The translations under genes and the position numbers were made by a program. Positions 6,936 to 12,358 of a stretch of DNA of 12,358 nucleotides are shown here, piece after piece (position 1 is the first letter of the stretch; each line of letters starts with the position of its first letter). Origin of the DNA: Actinomycetota bacterium (GTDB taxonomy: Bacteria; Actinomycetota; Acidimicrobiia; Acidimicrobiales; SZUA-35). Below the pieces are notes generated by a model. The model was not told the DNA's origin. It did no database searches and was given only the letters and a program-made list of their open reading frames with translations. Location: NCBI GenBank assembly GCA_027730885.1, contig JAQCHM010000052.1:1-12358 (forward strand), in the 5' to 3' direction.

Positions 6936-8243
6936 TTGACCAACGAGCAAACGGCCGAACAACCGGCAGCCGAGCCGAGAATCGAGAAGCGGCCGGCGTT
7001 CTTCATGCGGGAACCTCGTGAGGTCGCGCCTGGTGAGGAGCGGAACAAGCCGTTCGCCCTGGTCGCTCTGCTCGGATTGCTCGCTCTGCTTTGGTACGGG
7101 GGCGGATTCGCCTCGGTGGTCTTCGTCGTCGGGTTGATTCTCATGATCTTCCTGCACGAGCTCGGCCACTTCATGACAGCTCGTTGGACCGGCATGAAGG
7201 CCACCCAGTTCTTCCTCGGTATGGGCCCGCGTCTGTGGTCGTTCCGCCGCGGCGAGGTCGAGTACGGCCTGCGGGCCATTCCCGCCGGCGCCTTCGTGCG
7301 CATCGTCGGCATGAACAACCTCGATCCCGTCGAGGATCCCCGCGACGGGCCCCGTGCCTACATGAACAAGTCCTACCCGCGCCGGATGCTCGTCATCACC
7401 GCCGGTTCGCTGATGCATTTCCTGCAGGCGTTGGTGCTCTTTGCGGTGGCCTTCACCGTGGCCGACGTGCCCGACGACACCAGCTGGCAGGTCGGCTCGA
7501 TTGCCACCGTCGACGAGAGTGATGGCACACGCGTGCCGGCCGCCGTCGCGGGGATCGTTCCCGGCGACAAGGTGTTGTCGCTCAACGGCCACGAGACCGG
7601 TCGATTCCCGCAGTTGATCGCAGCCGTGCGGTCTCGAGCCGGCGAGGTGGTGACCCTGGAGGTTCGGCGGGCCGACGGCACGGTCGAGGAACTCCAGGTC
7701 GAGCTGGCCGGTATCGACGACGGAACGGGCGGGGTCAACGGTTTCCTCGGCGTCGGAGCCGAGTACACCGAGTTCCTGTCTGCAGGCGACACCTTCAGCG
7801 AGACGGGGCGCCAGATGAGGAGCGCGTTGGGGGTCATTCCCAGCGTCTTCTCGCCCGAACGCCTGGCTTCGCTCGGGAACCTGATGTTCCAAGGGGCCGA
7901 GGAGGTCGAGATCGACAGCGCCGAAGCCAGCGAGCGTCCCATCTCGATGGTGGGTGTCGTGCGTCTGGCCGGCAGCGAGCAGGTTGACTGGGTGGGACGC
8001 ATTCTCCTGCTCGGTGCCATCAACATCTTCGTCGGGATCGTGAACCTCGTGCCGTTGCTTCCGCTCGATGGTGGCCATGCCGCCATCGCCACCTACGAGC
8101 GGATTCGGTCCGGTTTGCGCGGACGACGGACGTATCGGGCCGACGTCGCCAAGCTCATGCCTCTCACCTACGGCGTCGTCGGTCTCCTGGCGTTCCTCTT
8201 CGTCTCGACGGTGTGGCTCGACATTCTCCGGCCCATCAGCTGA
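6936..8243 (+). CDS. rseP: Site-2 intramembrane metalloprotease (RseP/RIP family)
   Basis: This encodes a 435-residue membrane zinc protease of the M50 family, which cuts transmembrane segments of regulatory proteins such as anti-sigma factors and removes signal peptide remnants. The zinc site HELGH is at residues 74-78 within a hydrophobic segment (about 61-80). A preceding hydrophobic stretch lies at about 39-58. One PDZ domain is visible at about 180-275 (AAVAGIVPGDKVLSLNGHE and onward). The second metal motif, in NLVPLLPLDGGH with Asp378, lies in a C-terminal membrane segment, and a final hydrophobic helix ends the protein. The N-terminal 38 residues are charged and cytoplasmic-looking, an extension compared with E. 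coli RseP. The start is TTG, supported by GGAG at 6924. The dxr-rseP pairing is conserved widely. The substrate in this organism is unknown. Confidence 0.93.
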   Translation: MTNEQTAEQPAAEPRIEKRPAFFMREPREVAPGEERNKPFALVALLGLLALLWYGGGFASVVFVVGLILMIFLHELGHFMTARWTGMKATQFFLGMGPRLWSFRRGEVEYGLRAIPAGAFVRIVGMNNLDPVEDPRDGPRAYMNKSYPRRMLVITAGSLMHFLQALVLFAVAFTVADVPDDTSWQVGSIATVDESDGTRVPAAVAGIVPGDKVLSLNGHETGRFPQLIAAVRSRAGEVVTLEVRRADGTVEELQVELAGIDDGTGGVNGFLGVGAEYTEFLSAGDTFSETGRQMRSALGVIPSVFSPERLASLGNLMFQGAEEVEIDSAEASERPISMVGVVRLAGSEQVDWVGRILLLGAINIFVGIVNLVPLLPLDGGHAAIATYERIRSGLRGRRTYRADVAKLMPLTYGVVGLLAFLFVSTVWLDILRPIS

Positions 8244-8253
8244 CCAGTAGCCT
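8224..8253 (+). promoter_or_regulatory. Candidate leaderless promoter for ispG
   Basis: TAGCCT (8248-8253) ends 6 bases before the ispG ATG at 8260, so the usual initiation distance places the first transcribed base at or next to the A of that ATG. A weak -35 (TTCTCC, 8224-8229) lies 18 bases upstream, within the end of rseP. No Shine-Dalgarno sequence is present between the box and the start. Leaderless mRNAs with a TANNNT box at this distance are common in actinobacteria. Confidence 0.5.
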
Positions 8254-8259
8254 GCTGTC

Positions 8260-9504
8260 ATGGATGCAGGCGCCGTTATCTTCCCCCGAAAGCTCACCCG
8301 CCAGATCATGGTCGGTGACGTTGCCGTCGGTGGGGGAGCGCCGGTGACGGTGCAGTCGATGACCATCACCAAGACGGCCGATCACGAGGCGACGCTGCAG
8401 CAGATCTACGCCCTGGCCGCCGCCGGGGCAGACATCGTTCGCTGTACGTGCAACGAACCCGAGGCGGCCGAAGGCCTCGCCCGCATCGTTCCCCGCAGTC
8501 CGGTGCCCATCGTGGCCGACATCCACCACCAGTACCGCCGCGCGCTCGAGGCGCTCGAGGCCGGGGTCCACTGTCTCCGCCTGAACCCGGGCAACATTCG
8601 TCGTCCGGAACACATCAAGGCCGTGGCGGCCGAGGCCAAGGACCGAGGTGTCCCCATTCGCATCGGGGTCAACGGTGGCAGCCTCGATCCTGAGCTCTAC
8701 GAGAAGTACGGCGGCCGGGTGACGCCCGAGGCGATGGTCGAGTCTGCACTCCGCGAGATCGCATACTTCGAAGAGGTGGACTTCGACCTCATCAAGATCT
8801 CGGTGAAGGCCTCGAACGTCCCACTCATGATCGAGGCCTACCGACAACTGAGCGAAGTGACCGACTACCCGCTCCATCTCGGCGTCACCGAGGCCGGGCC
8901 CCCACCGGGCGGCATCGTCAAGGCGACGGCCGGTATCGCCACCCTGCTGGCCGAGGGCATCGGGGACACCATCCGCTACTCGTTGACCTCCGACCCGGTC
9001 GACGAGGCTCGCCTGGGCCGCCAGCTCCTCGAGAACCTGGGGCTGCGGGAGCGCAAGAACGTCGACCTCATCGCCTGCCCGTCCTGCGGCCGGGCCGAGA
9101 TCGACGTCTACAAGATCGCGCAGGAGGCCCAGGAGGCGTTCAAGGACCGGCAGATTCCGCTGCAGGTGGCGGTCATGGGATGTGTCGTGAACGGGCCCGG
9201 TGAAGCTCGCGACGCCGACATCGGCATCGCTGCCGGCAACAAGCGTGGACACCTCTTCGTCAAGGGCACCAACGTCGCCGTCGTCGCCGAGGACGAGATG
9301 GTTTCGACCTTGGTCGAGTGGGCCGACTTCATCCACACGGAGGGCGTCGACGCCGCGCTCGAACGCGCACGCACAACGCGCGACGCCGCGCGCCGTGCGG
9401 CCGAGGAGGACCGTCAACGCAACCTGAACGACCGAGGCGACGACGCCAACTCGTCGGAGCAGGTCGTCGAACTGCTGCGGGCCGAGCGGGCGAAGGACCG
9501 CTGA
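8260..9504 (+). CDS. ispG: (E)-4-hydroxy-3-methylbut-2-enyl-diphosphate synthase (IspG/GcpE)
   Basis: IspG is the [4Fe-4S] enzyme that converts the cyclic diphosphate MEcPP to HMBPP, the penultimate step of the MEP pathway. The TIM-barrel part opens with TRQIMVGDVAVGGGAPVTVQ and contains PIVADIHH and LRLNPGNI. The cluster ligands are Cys273 and Cys276 (ACPSCGR) and Cys308 (MGCVVNGPGEA), with the catalytic Glu315; these correspond to E. coli C270, C273, C305 and E312. At 414 residues it exceeds the E. coli enzyme (about 370), owing to a charged Arg/Glu/Ala-rich C-terminal tail of roughly 50 residues. An in-frame TAG at 8248 makes ATG 8260 the first possible start, yet no ribosome binding site precedes it, so leaderless or coupled translation is likely. 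The stop codon lies inside an inverted repeat. Confidence 0.97.
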   Translation: MDAGAVIFPRKLTRQIMVGDVAVGGGAPVTVQSMTITKTADHEATLQQIYALAAAGADIVRCTCNEPEAAEGLARIVPRSPVPIVADIHHQYRRALEALEAGVHCLRLNPGNIRRPEHIKAVAAEAKDRGVPIRIGVNGGSLDPELYEKYGGRVTPEAMVESALREIAYFEEVDFDLIKISVKASNVPLMIEAYRQLSEVTDYPLHLGVTEAGPPPGGIVKATAGIATLLAEGIGDTIRYSLTSDPVDEARLGRQLLENLGLRERKNVDLIACPSCGRAEIDVYKIAQEAQEAFKDRQIPLQVAVMGCVVNGPGEARDADIGIAAGNKRGHLFVKGTNVAVVAEDEMVSTLVEWADFIHTEGVDAALERARTTRDAARRAAEEDRQRNLNDRGDDANSSEQVVELLRAERAKDR

Positions 9505-9521
9505 AGGCTCAGCGGTCTCTT
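9496..9521 (+). terminator. Hairpin overlapping the ispG stop codon, possible terminator
   Basis: A perfect 9-bp inverted repeat, GACCGCTGA (9496-9504) and TCAGCGGTC (9509-9517), has a 4-base loop AGGC. The TGA stop of ispG is the end of the left arm. The following TCTT is only a feeble U-tract, so this may be a weak intrinsic terminator or an mRNA-protecting stem marking the end of the cdsA-dxr-rseP-ispG unit. Confidence 0.5.
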
Positions 9522-9546
9522 GGGGCGGTTGGTGTGATTCTTCGGC

Positions 9547-9552
9547 TATCAT
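9547..9552 (+). promoter_or_regulatory. Candidate -10 box for the rimP-nusA unit
   Basis: TATCAT matches TANNNT and sits between the two inverted repeats. Initiation near 9559 would give a leader of about 95 nt that includes the hairpin at 9570-9595. No acceptable -35 is seen at the normal spacing, so this is tentative. Confidence 0.3.
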
Positions 9553-9569
9553 GAACCCTGACTCGCCTG

Positions 9570-9605
9570 AAGGCGTGGGCTCAGGCCCACGCCTTTGCTG
9601 TTTGG
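9570..9605 (+). terminator. Strong 11-bp hairpin upstream of rimP: terminator or attenuator
   Basis: AAGGCGTGGGC (9570-9580) and GCCCACGCCTT (9585-9595) form a perfect 11-bp stem with a TCAG tetraloop, followed by TTTGCTGTTT. The stem is strong and the U-rich tail is interrupted, so it may be an intrinsic terminator for upstream transcripts or, if transcription starts at the TATCAT box, an attenuator in the rimP leader. A shorter competing pair, CGCC (9564-9567) with GGCG (9572-9575), exists but is much weaker. Confidence 0.6.
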
Positions 9606-9653
9606 TGGGTCCCGAGACCAACCCATGAGCTTGACGATCGAAAGAGGTGATTC

Positions 9654-10203
9654 GTGGCGCTGCAGGACCGCATCGCAGAACTGCTGGCCCCCGCAATCAC
9701 CTATCTAAGCCTCGACCTCGTCGACATCGACTACGGCGGTCGGCCGGCCCATCGGGTCGCACGATGGCGGCGTCACCACGGACCAGTTGGCCGACGTCAA
9801 CCGGGCCGTGTCGCCGCTCCTCGACGACCATGACCCCATTCCCGGCCGGTACACCCTCGAGGTGTCGAGCCCCGGGGTGGAGCGGCCGCTCCGAGTCGTC
9901 GACCATTTCGTCCGCGCCGTCGGCGAAGATGTGATCATCAAGATGTCGGCCGGCATCGAGCCGCGTCGGCTGAAGGGCCGGCTCGAATCGGTGTGTGGAG
10001 AAGCCATCGTCGTCGTCGCCCGAGAGGTCGACGGAGCGAGCCAAACCGAGGTTTCGTCGCACGTGCTGTTGATCGCCGACATCGAGAAGGCCCGCACCGC
10101 GTTCGAGTGGGGACCTGCACCAAAGCCCGGCAAGTCGCCGGTCAAGAAGACTCCCAAGCCGACCCAGCCTGTCCGTGAAGAATCGAAAGAGGAAGTCGAA
10201 TGA
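9654..10203 (+). pseudogene. rimP: Ribosome maturation factor RimP, frame-disrupted
   Basis: RimP binds the free 30S subunit and aids its maturation. A GTG at 9654 with AGAGG at 9643-9647 starts a frame whose first 29 residues look like a RimP N-terminus (ALQDRIAELL, then LDLVDIDYGG). This frame then turns to arginine-rich nonsense and stops at 9831-9833. The rest of the protein continues in the next frame, open from 9709 after a TAA, with DGGVTTDQLADVNRAV, the strongly conserved YTLEVSSPGVERPLR and the C-terminal SH3-like domain, ending at 10203. The switch lies between about 9735 and 9763. About six or seven residues, where the family has a strand of the LRVYID type, also seem to be missing, so a deletion of 3n+2 bases fits better than a single added base. 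The C-terminal frame has no convincing start of its own (only a TTG at 9787, without a ribosome binding site). This is either a real lesion or an assembly error. Its stop overlaps nusA as ATGA. Confidence 0.75.
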
Positions 10204-11438
10204 GCAACGAGATGACCGAAGCCCTGGCCGCCCTGGCCGAGGAGCGTGGAATCTCCATCGATCGTCTGTTCGGCATCATGGCCAATGCCATGGAGGCCGC
10301 CTACAAGAAGACGCACAACAGTTACGAATACGCCTGGGTCACCATCGACCCGACCTCGTTCGACATCCGCGTGTACGCCCAGCAGCTGGACGACGATGGC
10401 GAGCCCTACGGCGCCGAACTCGACGTGACGCCGAAGAACTTCGGTCGAATCGCCGCCCAGACCACGAAGCAGATCCTGATGCAGGGCATTCGTGAAGAAG
10501 AACGCGAGATGAAGTACGAGGAGTATGCGGGCCGCGAAGGCGACATCGTCACCGGCATCGTGCAGCAGACCGACTCGCGCTACACGCTGCTCGATCTCGG
10601 TCGTGTCGAGGCTCTGCTCCCGCAGGCCGAACAGGTCTCGGTCGGCCCCCGCCCCGAAGCGGGTAGCCGCTACAAGGCCTACATCGTCGAAGTTCGTCGG
10701 ACGGCCAAAGGCCCTCAGATCGTGGTCAGCCGCACGCATCCCGGGTTGATCAAGCGACTGTTCGAACTCGAGGTACCCGAGATCGCCGATGGCATCGTCG
10801 AGTTGAAGGCCGTTGCCCGGGAGCCCGGGCATCGCACCAAGATCGCCGTCTGGTCGAACGACTCGAACGTCGATCCGGTCGGCGCCTGTGTGGGCGCCCG
10901 GGGCTCGCGGGTTCGCATGGTGGTCAATGAACTCAACGGTGAGAAGGTCGACATCATCCCCTACTCCGACGACCCCTACGAGTTCGTTGCCAAGGCGCTC
11001 TCGCCGGCCAAGGTCAAAGAGGTTCGGATCCACCCCGACTCGGGAACGGCCGAAGTCATCGTGCCCGATTTCCAGCTGTCGCTGGCCATCGGCAAGGAAG
11101 GTCAGAACGCTCGGCTGGCCCATCGTCTCACGGGATGGCGCATCGACATCAAGAGCGAGACCCAACTCGCCGAGGAAGCGCTCGGCTATGCCGACACTTA
11201 CGAGGGCGAGGAGTGGGCCGAGGGAGAGTGGATCATCGATCCCGAGACCGGCGAGCAGAAGTGGCAACCGGCCGACGGCAGCGAAGCCATCTCGGCCGAG
11301 GAGTGGGCATCAGTCTCCGGCGAGGTCGCAGACGAACTCGTCGAATCTGAGGCTGTCGAGTCTGAGGTTGTCGAGTCTGAGGTTGTCGAGGCCGAGGCGG
11401 GGGCTGCGGCCGACGACGCACCTGCCGAGGGTGACTGA
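10200..11438 (+). CDS. nusA: Transcription termination/antitermination factor NusA
   Basis: This encodes a 412-residue NusA, which binds RNA polymerase and nascent RNA and modulates pausing, termination and antitermination. Domain order is an N-terminal polymerase-binding domain (about 1-110), an S1 domain (about 112-178, GDIVTGIVQQTD onward), KH1 with the GARG loop at 232-235 and KH2 with GKEG at 298-301. Like other actinobacterial NusA it lacks the C-terminal acidic repeat domains of E. coli. Instead a tail of about 90 residues (321-412) is very acidic, has several tryptophans (EEWAEGEW, QKWQ, EEW) and includes a duplicated VESEV run. The start ATG overlaps the rimP stop (ATGA), with AGAGGA at 10188-10193 six bases upstream, so it has its own ribosome binding site despite the rimP lesion. 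Confidence 0.97.
   Translation: MSNEMTEALAALAEERGISIDRLFGIMANAMEAAYKKTHNSYEYAWVTIDPTSFDIRVYAQQLDDDGEPYGAELDVTPKNFGRIAAQTTKQILMQGIREEEREMKYEEYAGREGDIVTGIVQQTDSRYTLLDLGRVEALLPQAEQVSVGPRPEAGSRYKAYIVEVRRTAKGPQIVVSRTHPGLIKRLFELEVPEIADGIVELKAVAREPGHRTKIAVWSNDSNVDPVGACVGARGSRVRMVVNELNGEKVDIIPYSDDPYEFVAKALSPAKVKEVRIHPDSGTAEVIVPDFQLSLAIGKEGQNARLAHRLTGWRIDIKSETQLAEEALGYADTYEGEEWAEGEWIIDPETGEQKWQPADGSEAISAEEWASVSGEVADELVESEAVESEVVESEVVEAEAGAAADDAPAEGD
11340..11399 (+). repeat. 15-bp tandem repeats in the nusA tail
   Basis: GTCGAGTCTGAGGTT occurs perfectly at 11355-11369 and 11370-11384, with a close copy before (11340-11354) and a degenerate one after (11385-11399). Being in frame, they encode VESEA-VESEV-VESEV-VEAEA from residue 381 and lengthen the acidic tail. 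Confidence 0.9.
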
Positions 11439-11715
11439 GCCCTGTCGAACCTGCGTCGGGTGCCGGCGGCGTCGCGCCCAATCGGGGTTGCGACGGGTCG
11501 CGCTCGACGCCGACCGTCGGCTCGTGTGGGACTTGGCGCGTCAGCAGGCCGGTCGCGGCGCCTGGCTGTGTGCCGACACCCTCGGTACGTGTTTCGACGC
11601 CGCCCGCAAGAAAAAGGCGTTCGGCCGGGCACTGCGCCACGCGCTCGATCCGGCCGACCTCGACCGCATGGCCGCCGGACTCGTCAGCTGTGGTTTACCA
11701 GACCCTGCCCGCTAG
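11431..11715 (+). CDS. rnpM: RNase P modulator RnpM (YlxR family)
   Basis: This encodes a 94-residue YlxR/DUF448 protein, a small basic RNA-binding protein. The Bacillus subtilis member binds RNase P RNA and modulates its activity. The family pattern is clear: an N-terminal CRTCVGCRRR (Cys5, Cys8, Cys11), then LRRV, the GRGAWLCADT segment at about 41-50, and the basic helix ARKKKAFGRALRH. It overlaps the nusA end by 8 bases and starts with GTG. A GAGG lies directly against the start, too close to be a normal ribosome binding site, so translational coupling to nusA is likely. The start must lie before the cysteine motif, and GTG 11431 is the nearest option. The YlxQ/L7Ae-like gene that often follows in Firmicutes is absent. 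Confidence 0.92.
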   Translation: MTEPCRTCVGCRRRRAQSGLRRVALDADRRLVWDLARQQAGRGAWLCADTLGTCFDAARKKKAFGRALRHALDPADLDRMAAGLVSCGLPDPAR

Positions 11716-11718
11716 GCT
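11713..11718 (+). promoter_or_regulatory. Candidate -10 box for infB
   Basis: TAGGCT begins at the rnpM stop codon and fits TANNNT. Initiation about 7 bases later would give infB a leader of roughly 60 nt. No good -35 is seen at normal spacing (CTGTGG at 11688-11693 is 19 bases away), so this is tentative and infB may simply be read from the nusA transcript. Confidence 0.25.
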
Positions 11719-11783
11719 CACGTTTTGGACGCGCCACCGTCGAGGCGTTGCCAACCGTCAACCCCCGAGGGTGAGATTTCCAC

Positions 11784-12358
11784 GTGCCATCGAAAGTCCG
11801 GGTCTATGAGATTGCGAGAGAACTTGGTCTCTCCAACGCGGAGATCATCGATCTTTGCAACGACCTAGGGATCGGGGTGAAGAGCCACTCGTCGAGCATC
11901 GTCGAGCCGCAGGCCGACCGAATCCGGCGTAAGGCCGAACGCGACGGTTTGAAACGCGAGCCAGGCTCTGGCCACGACGACGGTCCTGACGGAGACCGGA
12001 CAGCGAGTCCGGGCCCTACGTCCGATACTGGCAAGGCCGCCCCTGCCAAGTCCGACGACAGCCACAACGCCACCGCGACGGTGTCGTCCGACACGTCGGC
12101 CCCCGCTTCGGCGTCTCCTCCAGCCCAGCGTGAGAACCGAGAGCCGGCCCAACCGGCGCGGCAGGTTCCGGCGGCCGCCGCCCCTGGCGGTAACCGACCG
12201 CCGCAACGACTGATCTCGTCCGGCGGTTCGAGCACTCCGGGCATCGTCAGTTCCCGTCTTCTCCCGCCGCCTCCGCCTCGCGTCGGGGTGCCACCTTGGC
12301 CCGCAGCGTCCCCAGCTCGGCCTGCGGCCCCTCCCGCGGTGCCGACCCCGCCAGCGGC
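11784..12358 (+). CDS. infB: Translation initiation factor IF-2, N-terminal part (runs off window)
   Basis: IF-2 is the GTPase that brings initiator tRNA to the 30S subunit and promotes subunit joining. The frame is open from GTG 11784 to the end of the window (191 codons plus 2 bases). An in-frame TGA at 11772-11774 makes this GTG the first possible start, and GGTGAG at 11770-11775 is a suitable ribosome binding site. Residues 5-45 form the conserved IF2 N-terminal domain (VRVYEIARELGL, then AEIIDLCNDLGIGVKSHSS). After about residue 55 comes the long Pro/Ala/Ser-rich linker typical of high-G+C actinobacterial IF-2. The G domain and tRNA-binding domains lie beyond the window. Position after nusA and rnpM is the usual one. 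Confidence 0.95.
   Translation, partial: MPSKVRVYEIARELGLSNAEIIDLCNDLGIGVKSHSSSIVEPQADRIRRKAERDGLKREPGSGHDDGPDGDRTASPGPTSDTGKAAPAKSDDSHNATATVSSDTSAPASASPPAQRENREPAQPARQVPAAAAPGGNRPPQRLISSGGSSTPGIVSSRLLPPPPPRVGVPPWPAASPARPAAPPAVPTPPA

Noticed and set aside
6922..6939. Five-codon ATG frame (MEISS) overlapping the rseP TTG start
   Set aside because: Too short to judge, lacks its own ribosome binding site, and its ATGGAG is better read as part of the rseP Shine-Dalgarno site.
5724..8372. 882-codon open frame on the minus strand opposite dxr, rseP and ispG
   Set aside because: It is a shadow of codon bias in GC-rich genes. The plus strand there encodes three full enzymes with catalytic motifs, while the minus translation has no recognisable domain.
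9551..9628. 25-codon open frame (MNPDSPEG...) before rimP containing a Cys-Cys pair and the hairpin, like a leader peptide
   Set aside because: No ribosome binding site, and its ATG overlaps the candidate -10 box, so it would not be transcribed from that promoter. Chance is likely for this length.
8236..9696. 486-codon minus-strand open frame opposite ispG
   Set aside because: Same cause: it crosses the ispG coding region and the intergenic hairpins, and shows no family motif or ribosome binding site.
9735..9763. Programmed frameshifting as an explanation for rimP
   Set aside because: No slippery run or stimulatory structure of a known type is visible, and conserved residues appear to be missing, which a simple frame switch would not explain.
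9705..11267. 520-codon minus-strand open frame opposite rimP and nusA
   Set aside because: Antisense shadow of nusA; composition and lack of motifs argue against a gene.
10813..11715. 300-codon plus-strand frame ending with rnpM
   Set aside because: Only the last 94 codons are real. The upstream part overlaps nusA out of frame and is Arg/Ser/Pro-rich noise.
1..12358. A novel multi-gene defence, metabolic or mobile system
   Set aside because: All genes but the truncated hydrolase belong to a well-known conserved housekeeping cluster in its usual order.

Overview
The window is a high-G+C (roughly two-thirds by eye) stretch of core bacterial chromosome with every supported gene on the + strand. 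It carries the translation, lipid and isoprenoid cluster rpsB-tsf-pyrH-frr-cdsA-dxr-rseP-ispG followed by the rimP-nusA-rnpM-infB cluster. An Actinomycetota member is likely, from the S2, UMP kinase and IF2 sequences, the TAGCCT/TAGGCT -10-like boxes, GTG/TTG starts, long Ala/Glu/Pro-rich protein tails and the order rseP-ispG. The class Acidimicrobiia (Ilumatobacter-like) is my best guess, but it is an inference without any database search.

Layout. Positions 2-745: 3' part of a serine lipase-like alpha/beta hydrolase, cut by the window edge. Positions 746-941: a leader before rpsB with a promoter candidate, three tandem 17-bp repeats and a weak hairpin. Positions 942-4066: rpsB (S2), tsf (EF-Ts), pyrH (UMP kinase) and frr (ribosome recycling factor), the last two overlapping by ATGA. 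Positions 4125-9504: cdsA with an unusually long acidic N-terminal extension, dxr, the site-2 protease gene rseP (TTG start) and ispG. Positions 9505-9653: a short intergenic stretch with two strong inverted repeats and a -10-like box between them. Positions 9654-11715: a frame-disrupted rimP, then nusA and rnpM (ylxR), tightly overlapped. Positions 11784-12358: the first 191 codons of infB, running off the end. No intergenic stretch exceeds 300 bases, and I saw no tRNA, rRNA, CRISPR array, insertion sequence or phage gene.

How the genes work together. S2, EF-Ts, RRF, RimP, NusA, RnpM and IF2 serve ribosome assembly, translation and transcription elongation. PyrH feeds pyrimidine nucleotides, and CdsA uses CTP to make CDP-diacylglycerol. 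Dxr and IspG are two steps of the MEP isoprenoid pathway, and RseP is a membrane protease. This is a well-known housekeeping neighbourhood and I found no new multi-gene system.

The points most worth a second look are: rimP, which is out of frame and appears to lack a conserved strand; ispG, which has no Shine-Dalgarno sequence but a TAGCCT box placed exactly for a leaderless transcript; the tandem repeats in the rpsB leader; and the roughly 245-residue extension on CdsA.
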